The notes below the pieces were generated by a model that had not been told where the DNA came from, made no database searches, and was given only the letters and a program-made list of their open reading frames with translations. A program made the translations under genes and the position numbers. A DNA stretch of 64,000 nucleotides from RGIG1828 sp045654685 (GTDB lineage Bacteria > Bacillota > Clostridia > UMGS1810): positions 1 through 64,000 of the forward strand of contig JAZONV010000099.1 of assembly GCA_045654685.1 (NCBI GenBank), given 5' to 3'. Positions 15,305 through 23,737 of this stretch are shown piece by piece; within the stretch, counting starts at the first letter, position 1, and every line of letters begins with the position of its first letter.

Positions 15305-15325
15305 CAAGGTACATTCATTCCGATG
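15305..15325. other. Right attachment junction of the phage element (attR or attL) within sigG
   Basis: SigG-like sequence begins at the codon CCG (15320) with PMIIGEIRRYLRDNN. Just upstream the translation changes from the expected FSTYAV to unrelated LQGTFI. The crossover is therefore in or just left of about 15,311-15,325. The exact core needs the other end of the element. Confidence 0.65.
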
Positions 15326-15808
15326 ATTATCGGAGAAATCAGAAGATATTTAAGAGATAATAATTCAATAAGAGTCAGCAGATCTTTAAGAGATACAGCA
15401 TACAAAGCTCTTGGTGCAAAAGAGAGGCTCATGGCAAAAAACGAAGCCGAACCAACAATTGATGAAATTGCAAAAGAACTTGGAATGGAAAAAGAGGAAA
15501 TTGTTTTTGCGCTGGATGCAATTCAGGAACCTGTTTCACTATATGAGCCTGTATACAATGACGGTGCTGATGCCATTTTCGTTATGGACCAACTAAGCGA
15601 TGAAAAAAATCTTGATGAAAACTGGCTTGAAGAAATATCACTAAAGGAAGCTGTAAAAAAACTTGGGGAAAGAGAAAAACACATTATCAATTTGAGATTT
15701 TATAAAGGAAGAACGCAAATAGAAGTTGCCAAAGAACTCGGAATTAGCCAGGCACAGGTTTCACGACTTGAGAAAAGTGCAATCGGACATATGAAAAAGA
15801 ACATGTAA
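15320..15808 (+). pseudogene. sigG: RNA polymerase sporulation sigma factor SigG, C-terminal part (interrupted gene)
   Basis: The remaining about 162 codons match forespore sigma-G from within region 2 to the end: RRYLRDNNSIRVSRSLRD, FALDAIQEPVSLYEPVYNDG, VMDQLSDE, then region 4 with REKHIINLRFYKGRTQ and the ISQAQVSRLEKSA helix. This is sigma-G rather than sigma-F or sigma-E. The first roughly 95 residues, including most of the core-binding region, are replaced by phage sequence. A functional gene would need precise excision that rejoins it with the part left of the window. An ATG at 15323 could start a fragment but lacks a clear ribosome site. Confidence 0.88.
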
Positions 15809-15874
15809 GTTTGTGGTCTTTATCCGGAGACAAATATTCAACCCGAAAAAAAGCCAATATTTACTCTTTGTTTG

Positions 15875-15903
15875 TTGACTATCTGACCATTTCGTGATAT
15901 AAT
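15875..15903 (+). promoter_or_regulatory. Sigma-A promoter for the purF-like/metH operon
   Basis: TTGACT (15875-15880), 17 bp, TATAAT (15898-15903), 48 bp before the start of the PurF-like gene, with ACGGAGG as ribosome site. Confidence 0.8.
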
Positions 15904-15950
15904 ATGTGAGTACAAAATTGTGAAACACTTATATTACGGAGGTATAGATT

Positions 15951-17375
15951 ATGGGCGGCTTTTTTGGTGTTGTTTGCAAACACGATGCAGTATCTGATGT
16001 GTTTTTTGGTACTGACTACCATTCGCATTTAGGTACAAGACGTGCAGGTATGTCTGCATACAACGAAAAAATTGGTCTTCAAAGGGAAATTCACAGCATT
16101 GAAAACTCCCCTTTCAGAACAAAATTTGATGATACATGTGCAAATATGAGCGGACACAGCGCTATTGGTTGTATTAGTGACTTTGATCCCCAACCGCTTA
16201 TGATTAAGTCAAGCCTTGGAACATATGCAATTTGTGTTATAGGCAAAATAAATAATTATGATGAACTCATCGAACAGTATCTCTCATTTACCCACGGTCA
16301 CTTCAGCACAATGACCGGCGGTCAGATTAACTGCACAGAAATTATAGCAGCCCTTATGAGTCAAAAAGGCTCATTCGAAGAAGGTATAAAATTTGCCCAG
16401 AATTCTATACAAGGTACGGCTTCAATACTAATTTTGAAAAATGACGGAAATATCATTGCCGCAAGAGACAAAGTTGGCAGACTCCCGGTGTTAATAGGCA
16501 AATGTGAAGACGGATATTGCGTAACTTTTGAATCTTTTGCTGCCCACAAGCTTGGATATGACATTGTGAAAGAATTGGGCCCCGGCGAAATAGTTGAGCT
16601 TGATGCAGAAAAAATGACACAATTGGCACCTCCGGAAAAAGAAATGAAAATATGTGCCTTTTTGTGGTCATACTATGGCTACCCCACTTCCACATACGAA
16701 GGCGTAAATGTTGAAGTTATGAGAAACAGAAACGGCGAGATTCTTGCAAGAAATGACGAAGAGGCAGGAAACAACAAAGAAGTGGATCACATAGGCGGTG
16801 TTCCTGATTCAGGAATTGCTCATGCCATAGGATATGCAAACGAAAGCAAAATCCCCTATACTCGTCCGTTTATTAAATATACTCCAACATGGGCAAGAAG
16901 TTTTACTCCATCACATCAAAATGAACGTAACAAAATCGCAAAGATGAAACAGATTGCAGTTCATGACCTTATTGTAGACAAAAATCTTTTGTTTATAGAT
17001 GATTCCATTGTAAGAGGCACACAGCTTAAAGAAACAGTTGACTTCCTCTATGATAACGGTGCGGCATCTGTTCATATGCGTTCTGCATGCCCTCCCATTA
17101 TGTATAATTGTAAGTTCCTTAATTTTTCAAGAAGTAATGATGAAATGGAACTTATAACAAGAAAAGTAATAATGGAAATTGAAGGTGAAGAAGGTTTCAA
17201 ACATCTTGAAGAATACAGCAACGCCAAAACAGAACGTGGCAAAAAATTGAGAGAAGCAATTTGTGAAAAACTTCACTTTAAATCACTTGAATTCCAGTCA
17301 GTTGACGGTATTGTTGAAGCAATTGGCCTCGACAAATGCAAACTCTGTACATACTGTTGGAGCGGTGAAGAATAA
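15951..17375 (+). CDS. PurF-like amidophosphoribosyltransferase homologue lacking the catalytic Cys
   Basis: Encodes 474 aa in the PurF layout: N-terminal Ntn glutaminase-like domain (to about 230), then a phosphoribosyltransferase domain with the PRPP motif LLFIDDSIVRGTQL, and C-terminal Cys residues (CKLCTYC) as in the iron-sulfur form. The N-terminus reads MGGFFG, where active PurF has Cys in MCG(I/V)xG, so glutamine cannot be used; ammonia-dependent or non-purine activity is possible. The gene stands alone, not in a pur operon, just upstream of the methionine synthase genes. I recall MGGFFG-type homologues in other anaerobes. Confidence 0.85.
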   Translation: MGGFFGVVCKHDAVSDVFFGTDYHSHLGTRRAGMSAYNEKIGLQREIHSIENSPFRTKFDDTCANMSGHSAIGCISDFDPQPLMIKSSLGTYAICVIGKINNYDELIEQYLSFTHGHFSTMTGGQINCTEIIAALMSQKGSFEEGIKFAQNSIQGTASILILKNDGNIIAARDKVGRLPVLIGKCEDGYCVTFESFAAHKLGYDIVKELGPGEIVELDAEKMTQLAPPEKEMKICAFLWSYYGYPTSTYEGVNVEVMRNRNGEILARNDEEAGNNKEVDHIGGVPDSGIAHAIGYANESKIPYTRPFIKYTPTWARSFTPSHQNERNKIAKMKQIAVHDLIVDKNLLFIDDSIVRGTQLKETVDFLYDNGAASVHMRSACPPIMYNCKFLNFSRSNDEMELITRKVIMEIEGEEGFKHLEEYSNAKTERGKKLREAICEKLHFKSLEFQSVDGIVEAIGLDKCKLCTYCWSGEE

Positions 17376-17400
17376 TACAAAAAGACGGGACTTCATTATT

Positions 17401-18111
17401 ATGTCTTTAAATTTGAACATCATATATTCTCATGATATGTCTGTGGACAAAATCACACCGGACAAAAAAGAGATTTTGAGATATATGGGACAAAAGGGTG
17501 ATGCATCACCCGAAATTGTAAGACTTATTGATAATAGCATTCAAAACACCCTTTCAAAGGCTATGCCTAAGGGTGCTTTTGTTATACGGAATTTGATTTT
17601 TGATGAACATATAATTAAAATCGGAGAAAGTATTTTTCAATCAAAAAATCTTTCAAAAAATCTTTTTGGTTGTAACAAGGCAATTGTTTTCACACTAACG
17701 CTTGGAATTGATGCAGACAGAGCAATCCAATCAAAGAAATCATCATCCCCTCTTGAATCGCTGATTATTTCTGCAATATTTACAGATCTACTTGAAAAAT
17801 ATGCAGACATATTCACAGAGGAATTGCAAACAGAATTTTCGAAAAACGGAGAATTTCTTTTGCCAAGATTCAGCCCGGGATACGGAGACTTCAATTTGGA
17901 TAATCAGCCTGAATTTATAAAGGCTACAGACTCATTGAAAAGATGCGGAGTTTCAATTACAGATTCAATGATACTTATTCCATCAAAATCAATTACGGGG
18001 ATAATAGGTATTTCCGAAACAAAAAGATGCAGAAGTCAAAGCAAATGCACAAATTGTAATAAAACTGATTGCAATTTCAGAATTTTTAACGAGGTGAAAA
18101 CTAATGGGTAA
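17401..18111 (+). CDS. Methionine synthase activation-domain protein (separate reactivation module)
   Basis: Encodes 236 aa related to the SAM-binding reactivation domain at the C-terminus of MetH. Visible features are LGIDADRAIQ, LLPRFSPGYGDFNLDNQ (the RFSPGYxD motif characteristic of this domain) and a C-terminal Cys cluster CRSQSKCTNCNKTDC that is not in the E. coli domain. It would bind SAM and support reductive methylation of inactive cob(II)alamin on the MetH next door. The stop overlaps the metH start by 8 bases. The start is chosen at 17401 because the longer frame runs back into the upstream gene. Confidence 0.88.
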   Translation: MSLNLNIIYSHDMSVDKITPDKKEILRYMGQKGDASPEIVRLIDNSIQNTLSKAMPKGAFVIRNLIFDEHIIKIGESIFQSKNLSKNLFGCNKAIVFTLTLGIDADRAIQSKKSSSPLESLIISAIFTDLLEKYADIFTEELQTEFSKNGEFLLPRFSPGYGDFNLDNQPEFIKATDSLKRCGVSITDSMILIPSKSITGIIGISETKRCRSQSKCTNCNKTDCNFRIFNEVKTNG

Positions 18112-20500
18112 TATACTTGATATTTTAGGAAAAGAAATACTCTTTTTTGACGGTGGAATGGGAACTCTCATTCAGAAAAGCGGTCTTGACACATCTGTCC
18201 TCCCCGAAAGATGGAACATTGAAAGACCCGATGTTATTCAAAAAATCCATCTCGACTATCTGATGAGCGGAGCAAATATTCTTACCGCAAACACCTTTGG
18301 TGCAAACGTTTTGAAGTTTTCAGAAACAGAACTTGAAGAAATCATAAAATGTGCAATTGAAAACTGCAAAAAAGCAATTAAAAAATGTAACAGCGGAAAA
18401 AGTCATTTCGTTGCGCTTGACATGGGACCCTTGGGTAAACTTTTGAAACCTCTGGGAACTCTTGACTTTGAAGATGCTGTGTCAATTTTTGGGAAAACAG
18501 CAAGTTATGGTCAAAAGTATGGAGCAGATTTAATTCTCATTGAAACAATGAATGACCTGTATGAAACAAAAGCAGCGGTTCTCGGTGCGAAAGAAAATTC
18601 AAATCTGCCGATTTTTGTTACAAACGCATATGACAAAAGCGGAAAATTGATGACAGGAGCATCGCCTGAGGCAGTATGTGCAACTCTTGAAGGTCTTGGA
18701 GTTGATGCAATCGGAATAAACTGTTCATTTGGTCCGGTTGATATGTTACCAATTTTGGAAAGACTTCTTAAAGTTTCATCAACACCGGTTATTGTAAATC
18801 CAAATGCCGGTCTGCCCGTATTTAATGACGGAATAACAAGCTATGACATAGACGAAGTGCAATTCGGGGAATATATGGAAAAAATTGCAAATATGGGTGC
18901 ATCTGTTGTAGGCGGATGTTGCGGAACCACCCCCGAATACATAAAAGAAGTGACGAAAAGACTTAATGGTTTTGTTCCAAAAGCAATTACACAAAAGAAT
19001 TTATCTGTTGTTTCATCCTATACACATGCTGTTAATTTTGGTATGCAATGCGTGATAATTGGCGAAAGAATAAATCCCACGGGAAAGAAAGTGTTTAAGG
19101 AAGCTTTAAGAAATAACGATATTGATTACATTCTTAATGTTGGTTTAGGTCAGGAAAAAGAAGGTGCACATGTTCTTGACGTAAATGTGGGACTTCCCGA
19201 AATTGATGAATCGGATATGCTTTCAAAAGTTGTATATTCTCTGCAGTCAGTAACTGATCTCCCCTTGCAGATTGACACATCTGATGCAGAGGCTATGGAA
19301 AGAGCCATGAGACTCTACAACGGAAAACCGATGGTAAATTCCGTTAACGGAAAAAAAGAAAGCATGGAAGCGATTTTTCCTCTCATAAAAAAATATGGAG
19401 GTTTGGTTGTTGCCTTAACTCTTGATGAAAACGGAATTCCAGATGACGTTGAGGGAAGATGCAATATTGCAAAGAAAATTATAGAGACAGCGAAAGAATA
19501 CGGAATTGACAAAAAAGATATTATAGTGGACACTCTTGCAATGACCATCAGTACGGATTCCAATGCGGCAAATGTCACTTTGGATTCTCTTGAAACCATA
19601 CGAAAAATGGGAATAAACACAAGTCTTGGTGTATCAAATGTATCTTTTGGTCTTCCTGCAAGAGAAATCATCAATTCAACATTTTTTGCAATGGCACTTA
19701 CAAAAGGACTTTCGGGTGCAATAATCAATCCCCATTCAGCGGAAATGATGAAGGTGTATAAATCATATTGTGCCCTTTCGGGATATGACGAAAACTGCAA
19801 TGAATATATTGACTTTTCGCAAAGAATAACTGTTTCTTCTTCGCTTTCGGAAAACTCTCAAAAAAGTCAGACTGAAAATGAGTCAGGATTAAAAGGTGCT
19901 ATAATTAAAGGTCTAAAAGAAAGCGCATACAAAATTTCAAAAGAACTATTGAAAACAGAGGACCCACTTGAAATAATTAATACACAGATTGTTCCTGCTC
20001 TTGATAGTGTTGGAAAAGGTTTTGAAGAAAAAACTGTTTTTCTCCCCCAGCTCCTCATAAGTGCAGAAGCTGCAAAATCTGCGTTTGATGCAATTAAAGA
20101 AAAAATATCGAAATCCGGAAATGCACAGGCAAAAAAATGTCCGGTTATTATTGCTACTGTCAAGGGAGACATTCATGATATCGGAAAAAATATTGTTAAA
20201 GCACTTTTGGAAAACTATGGATTTGATGTTTCTGACCTTGGGAAAGATGTTGAACCTATGACAATTGTGGAAGAGGCAAAAAAGAAGAACGCTCCCCTTA
20301 TTGGGCTCAGCGCTCTTATGACAACAACAGTTCCTGCAATGGAAGAAACTGTTAAGCTTGCAAGAAAATATCTTCCTGATGTGAAAGTCATGGTTGGCGG
20401 TGCCGTTTTGACAAAAGAATATGCAGACCGCATGGGTGCAGATATGTATTGCAAAGATGCAATGGAAGCTGTAAGATATGCAGAAAGTATATGGAATTGA
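18104..20500 (+). CDS. metH: Cobalamin-dependent methionine synthase, three-domain form
   Basis: Transfers methyl from methyl-THF to homocysteine through B12. The 798-aa protein has the homocysteine domain (about 1-290, FFDGGMGTLIQ and the zinc Cys pair in GGCCGTTP), the pterin domain (about 310-570, IIGERINPTGKK), then the cap and B12 domain with KGDIHDIGKNIV, whose His is the cobalt ligand. The SAM activation domain is absent and is encoded separately upstream. This split form is common in Clostridia. No B12 or SAM riboswitch was seen before the operon. Confidence 0.95.
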   Translation: MGNILDILGKEILFFDGGMGTLIQKSGLDTSVLPERWNIERPDVIQKIHLDYLMSGANILTANTFGANVLKFSETELEEIIKCAIENCKKAIKKCNSGKSHFVALDMGPLGKLLKPLGTLDFEDAVSIFGKTASYGQKYGADLILIETMNDLYETKAAVLGAKENSNLPIFVTNAYDKSGKLMTGASPEAVCATLEGLGVDAIGINCSFGPVDMLPILERLLKVSSTPVIVNPNAGLPVFNDGITSYDIDEVQFGEYMEKIANMGASVVGGCCGTTPEYIKEVTKRLNGFVPKAITQKNLSVVSSYTHAVNFGMQCVIIGERINPTGKKVFKEALRNNDIDYILNVGLGQEKEGAHVLDVNVGLPEIDESDMLSKVVYSLQSVTDLPLQIDTSDAEAMERAMRLYNGKPMVNSVNGKKESMEAIFPLIKKYGGLVVALTLDENGIPDDVEGRCNIAKKIIETAKEYGIDKKDIIVDTLAMTISTDSNAANVTLDSLETIRKMGINTSLGVSNVSFGLPAREIINSTFFAMALTKGLSGAIINPHSAEMMKVYKSYCALSGYDENCNEYIDFSQRITVSSSLSENSQKSQTENESGLKGAIIKGLKESAYKISKELLKTEDPLEIINTQIVPALDSVGKGFEEKTVFLPQLLISAEAAKSAFDAIKEKISKSGNAQAKKCPVIIATVKGDIHDIGKNIVKALLENYGFDVSDLGKDVEPMTIVEEAKKKNAPLIGLSALMTTTVPAMEETVKLARKYLPDVKVMVGGAVLTKEYADRMGADMYCKDAMEAVRYAESIWN

Positions 20501-20543
20501 TTGTCAGTAAACAATAACACCTAAAAATATGAATATAAAAAAG

Positions 20544-20630
20544 CAGGCTGAGCCTGCACCCAAGTCGCGAGCATAATTTGATATACATCTCATCTCGCGA
20601 ACTAAATACTGCGTAAAATCCTATACATTA
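20544..20630 (+). repeat. Structured dispersed repeat, copy 1
   Basis: Nearly identical over about 87 bp to 45,550-45,635. It has a small hairpin (CAGGC-TGA-GCCTG), then a 7-bp stem TCGCGAG/CTCGCGA enclosing 22 nt, then a conserved tail (ACTGCGTAAA...CCTATACAT). The two copies differ by single-base changes and indels only. It lies between metH and a convergent gene and is followed by a terminator. It could be a mobile repeat or a small RNA. Confidence 0.75.
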
Positions 20631-20665
20631 AAAAATCCAGACTGCCTTTTACAGTCTGGATTTTT
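20631..20665. terminator. Bidirectional terminator after metH
   Basis: A 14-bp stem AAAAATCCAGACTG/CAGTCTGGATTTTT with a 7-nt loop; A- and T-rich flanks on both sides. It serves the metH operon and the convergent gene ending at 20,675. Confidence 0.85.
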
Positions 20666-20674
20666 TACATTTGC

Positions 20675-21109
20675 TTATTCATCAAACATAAATATTTTTC
20701 TGATATCAGGATATTCTTTTTCTGTATAATTTTTATCTGCGTATGATATGAGATAGTCAGAATTTTTTGCAATATATTCATTACACAAAACAACACACTC
20801 ATCATTATCCACACTGTCACAATCACGCAAAAAGAGAATATTATCATAGTCGTTCAAAATTCCTGCCAATGTTTCATCATTCTTCATATGTCTTGGAACA
20901 ATGACGTTTATGTGAATTTTTGGATTTTTTTCTTTCAATTCATTCACTATCCTTTGACAAATACCGCTGAAACCGCCTTTTAGTCCAACCCAGAACTCTG
21001 TCACATTTTCATTCTCAACCAAACTCTTTATACAAAGACTTATTTCATGTGTAACTTTTGGATTGCTGTACATCCCACGTTGACACACAAGTCCGCAACT
21101 GTTTTTCAT
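20675..21109 (-). CDS. SLOG-superfamily-like small protein
   Basis: Encodes 144 aa from ATG 21109 (AGGTGG upstream). The pattern TEFWVGLKGGFSGICQRIVNEL followed by IHINVIVPRHM resembles the YspA/DUF1273-like SLOG families, which bind nucleotide-derived ligands. Those proteins typically read FYVGxxGxFD...ALxELKxxYP. Here the Asp after the Gly-rich loop is Ser. The assignment is to fold only; the function is unknown. Confidence 0.55.
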   Translation of the reverse strand: MKNSCGLVCQRGMYSNPKVTHEISLCIKSLVENENVTEFWVGLKGGFSGICQRIVNELKEKNPKIHINVIVPRHMKNDETLAGILNDYDNILFLRDCDSVDNDECVVLCNEYIAKNSDYLISYADKNYTEKEYPDIRKIFMFDE

Positions 21110-21276
21110 AAGAACCACCTGAATACTAATAATTTTATTGCAAATACATATTATATGTTTGTATTATATCATGAAATAAGTATATTTGCAAACATTTTGT
21201 TCTCTTTTGAATAAAAATTGATTGTCGATACTTCCGCATTATCAGAATATAATATTATTGTGAGGTGAGGCAGTAT

Positions 21277-21504
21277 ATGAAAGATAAAAATTTTGACACT
21301 TGGCTAAATATTGGATTAAATATATTACATTACCGAAAAGAACAAGGAATGACACAAATTCAATTAGCAGAGAAGTGTGATATCAGCAGAACATATATGC
21401 AAAAGATAGAAACCGCTGCATGTTCATGTACCCTTGATACTTTAATGGATATAGCTGAAGCTCTTGATATTCCTCTGAAGAAACTATTTGAATTCAAAGA
21501 TTGA
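21277..21504 (+). CDS. XRE-family HTH transcriptional regulator
   Basis: Encodes 75 aa from ATG 21277 (GTGAGG upstream). Almost all of it is a lambda-type HTH: YRKEQGMTQIQLAEKCDISR, then TYMQKIETAACSCTLDTLM. Similar small proteins control restriction systems or stress genes. No partner gene is adjacent. A terminator hairpin follows. Confidence 0.85.
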   Translation: MKDKNFDTWLNIGLNILHYRKEQGMTQIQLAEKCDISRTYMQKIETAACSCTLDTLMDIAEALDIPLKKLFEFKD

Positions 21505-21526
21505 ATTTATATAATTTTACTCAAAA

Positions 21527-21576
21527 AACAGACTGACTTTTTTTGAATTTACAAAAGATACAGTCTGTTTATTTTA
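21527..21576 (+). terminator. Terminator of the XRE gene
   Basis: Stem AACAGACTG/CAGTCTGTT with a 23-nt loop and T-rich tail (21,527-21,576). Confidence 0.6.
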
Positions 21577-21638
21577 TGCTTTATTTTTCGGCTATAGTAT
21601 GTTATAATGATTTTATAAACTATTCGAGGAGCGATTTT

Positions 21639-22223
21639 ATGAGCAAAGAAAAATTTATAGAAATATATAACACATACATAAAAAGAGAAGGTGCAGACAA
21701 ACTTCTTGCGTACCTTACAGAAAACAGCGATTTTTTCACCGCGCCTGCAAGTGCAAGATTTCATTCAAGTTTCGCAGGCGGTCTTTGCCAGCACAGTCTT
21801 AATGTTTATGAATGTCTGAAAGACTATATGGAAAGAGAAAGAGTGAAAGAAACCTACGGGCTTACAGCTTCTGATGAATCAATTGCTATTGTGGCACTTC
21901 TTCACGACCTTTGCAAAATCAACATATACAAACCCTCTACAAGAAATGTTAAAGATCCATCCGGTGTGTGGCGTCAGGTGCCTACTTATTCATATGATGA
22001 CAAGCTCCCCTATGGTCATGGTGAAAAGTCGGTGTATATCATATCAGGATACATGAGACTCACAAGAGAAGAAGCTTTTGCAATAAGGTATCACATGGGA
22101 TTCTCGGGAACAGAAGACAAGAATAATGTTGGAAACGCATTTGAAATGTTCCCTCTTGCTTTTGCTCTTTCAACAGCCGATATGGAAGCAACATACTTCC
22201 TTGAGCCATCAGAGGATCAATAA
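21639..22223 (+). CDS. HD-domain protein (probable phosphohydrolase)
   Basis: Encodes 194 aa from ATG 21639, selected for its GAGGAG ribosome site. Motifs are FAGGLCQHSLNVYEC (His), IVALLHDLCKI (HD pair) and a final Asp in STADMEA, the H...HD...D metal set of HD hydrolases. The insert VWRQVPTYSYDDKLPYGHG is typical of a clostridial and phage-associated group. The substrate is unknown. The 3' end overlaps the convergent GIY-YIG gene by 15 bases. Confidence 0.85.
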   Translation: MSKEKFIEIYNTYIKREGADKLLAYLTENSDFFTAPASARFHSSFAGGLCQHSLNVYECLKDYMERERVKETYGLTASDESIAIVALLHDLCKINIYKPSTRNVKDPSGVWRQVPTYSYDDKLPYGHGEKSVYIISGYMRLTREEAFAIRYHMGFSGTEDKNNVGNAFEMFPLAFALSTADMEATYFLEPSEDQ

Positions 22224-22532
22224 TGAAGGTTCATAGGTGTAGTTTTTAATATCAAAATCTTCACCCATCAGATTTTCTAAAATTAAGGGACTCTTTGTGA
22301 GTTCCTTTTTTTGTTTGTGATTTAGTTTTTTCAGACGACATTCAAGTTTTGATGCTTGCGATCTTGTTTCGCAACTCCATACAGCTTCAACAGATTTTGC
22401 TTTTCTTGAGCGTGTATATTTGGCAGATGGAGATTTTCCTGATGAATGTTCCGAAAAACGCCGTTTAACATCTGTTGTTATCCCTGAATACAGAGATTCA
22501 TCTTCACATTTTAAGATATAAATATAATACAT
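22209..22532 (-). CDS. GIY-YIG nuclease-fold protein (UPF0213/YhbQ type)
   Basis: Encodes 107 aa with YYIYILKCEDESLYSGIT (the GIY-YIG pair as YYI and YSG), catalytic-type Arg in DVKRRFSEH and KYTRSRK. This is the small single-domain YhbQ-like group thought to act on DNA or RNA ends. Convergent with the HD-domain gene. Confidence 0.88.
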   Translation of the reverse strand: MYYIYILKCEDESLYSGITTDVKRRFSEHSSGKSPSAKYTRSRKAKSVEAVWSCETRSQASKLECRLKKLNHKQKKELTKSPLILENLMGEDFDIKNYTYEPSLLIL

Positions 22533-22589
22533 ATAATCTCACTCCGGTAAAACATCATTCTTTAAATATATAATGTGCGTATTAATAAG

Positions 22590-22885
22590 ATAAATTGGAG
22601 ATTATCTCACTGATTGATTTTCAATCAGTGAGAATGAAATGCACCTGAAGGTGCATGAAATGAAACCTTCGGTTTCATGAAATACTGCTTCGCAGCATGA
22701 AATGTCTGCTATGCAGACATTATGGAAAAAACTCGCTTTAGCGAGTTTTAACTTCAATGAATTCCAAAGGAATTCATATCATGACAACGAAGTTGTCATT
22801 TCATGGCGAAGCCATTTCACGTGCCGAAAGGCACATTTCATTCGTTGAGTTTGTCATGCAAACTCAACACTAAATTCCAATTTAT
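22590..22885. repeat. Array of eleven mini-hairpins enclosed by a closing stem
   Basis: Perfect or near-perfect stems at 22605-22633, 22639-22656, 22660-22678, 22685-22695, 22702-22720, 22728-22749, 22757-22777, 22781-22799, 22803-22815, 22821-22834 and 22844-22868. Loops are 3-5 nt, several of them GAA, TTC or UUCG. Linkers are short and often AAATG/ATGAAA. The ends 22590-22599 and 22876-22885 are perfectly complementary, so the block can close into one multi-branched structure. The stems differ in sequence, so this is not a CRISPR. No gene is present in this 400-bp gap. Confidence 0.85.
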
Positions 22886-22898
22886 TTAATTATACATT

Positions 22899-22925
22899 AA
22901 AGAGACAGCCATTCGCTGTCTCTTT
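22899..22925 (-). terminator. Terminator of the ABC transporter operon
   Basis: 11-bp stem AAAGAGACAGC/GCTGTCTCTTT with a 5-nt loop, 13 bp past the ATPase stop. Confidence 0.8.
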
Positions 22926-22937
22926 GATATTACATAA

Positions 22938-23726
22938 TTATTCTTTTTGTCCAATCAAATTAAGAAAGGCTTTTGTTCTTTCATTTTTAGGATGGTTTAT
23001 AACTTCATCGGGGGTTCCCTCTTCAGCTATAACACCATTATCCATGAAGATTATACGATCGGACACATTTTTTGCAAACCCAATTTCATGAGTTACAATT
23101 ACCATTGTAATGTTTTGCTGTGCAAGACTTTTTATAACTTTCAGAATTTCACCTGTAAGTTCAGGGTCAAGAGCAGATGTGGGTTCATCAAAGAAAAGTA
23201 TCTTTGGTTTCAGAGCAAGTGCTCTTGCAATTGAAACCCTCTGTTGCTGTCCGCCGGAAAGCTGACAGGGATAGTTTTCAAGCTTATCAGAAAGCCCTAC
23301 CCTTTCAAGAATTTCTTTTGCATCATTTATTATTTGCTCTGTTATCTGTTTTTTATTTTCTTTCCAGTCAGGACGTTCTTTGGCTAAAAGTTTTGGAGCT
23401 AAAGTTACGTTATCAAGAACATTATACTGTGGGAAAAGATTGAATGACTGAAACACCATGCCGAAATTCAGTTGTGCTTTTCTTATCTGTGCAGATGTCA
23501 TTTTTGATTTGTCAGATGCATCAAAAACAACATTTCCCTCAACAAAAATCTTGCCTTCATCTGCTTTTTCAAGAAAGTTTATGCAACGCAAAAGTGTGGT
23601 TTTGCCACTTCCGGATGATCCGAGAATAGAAAGTACTTCTCCCTCTTCCATCTCAAATCCAACACCTTTTAAAACTTCGGTCTTACCGAATTTTTTATAT
23701 ATGTTATCAACTTTAAGAATACTCAT
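22938..23726 (-). CDS. Amino-acid ABC transporter ATPase (GlnQ/ArtP type)
   Basis: Encodes 262 aa with Walker A GSSGSGKTT, the Q loop, signature LSGGQQQRVSIARAL, Walker B ILFFDEPTSALDPE and the switch His in VIVTHEIGFA. It powers uptake of a polar amino acid. It lies 12 bp after the permease gene, last of the three-gene operon. The insertion around AKERPDWKENKKQ is slightly longer than in classic GlnQ. Confidence 0.92.
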   Translation of the reverse strand: MSILKVDNIYKKFGKTEVLKGVGFEMEEGEVLSILGSSGSGKTTLLRCINFLEKADEGKIFVEGNVVFDASDKSKMTSAQIRKAQLNFGMVFQSFNLFPQYNVLDNVTLAPKLLAKERPDWKENKKQITEQIINDAKEILERVGLSDKLENYPCQLSGGQQQRVSIARALALKPKILFFDEPTSALDPELTGEILKVIKSLAQQNITMVIVTHEIGFAKNVSDRIIFMDNGVIAEEGTPDEVINHPKNERTKAFLNLIGQKE

Positions 23727-23737
23727 TGCCTGCCTCC

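Noticed and set aside
15206..15319. An N-terminal extension of sigG starting at 15,206
   Set aside because: The extra residues have no similarity to SigG and lie on the antisense side of the phage gene at 14,785-15,288.
15810..15950. Purine or SAM/B12 riboswitch before the PurF-like/metH operon
   Set aside because: The region is short, contains a good promoter 48 bp before the start, and shows none of the conserved cores.
22590..22885. CRISPR array
   Set aside because: The units are inverted repeats with differing stem sequences; there are no direct repeats with equal spacers and no cas genes.
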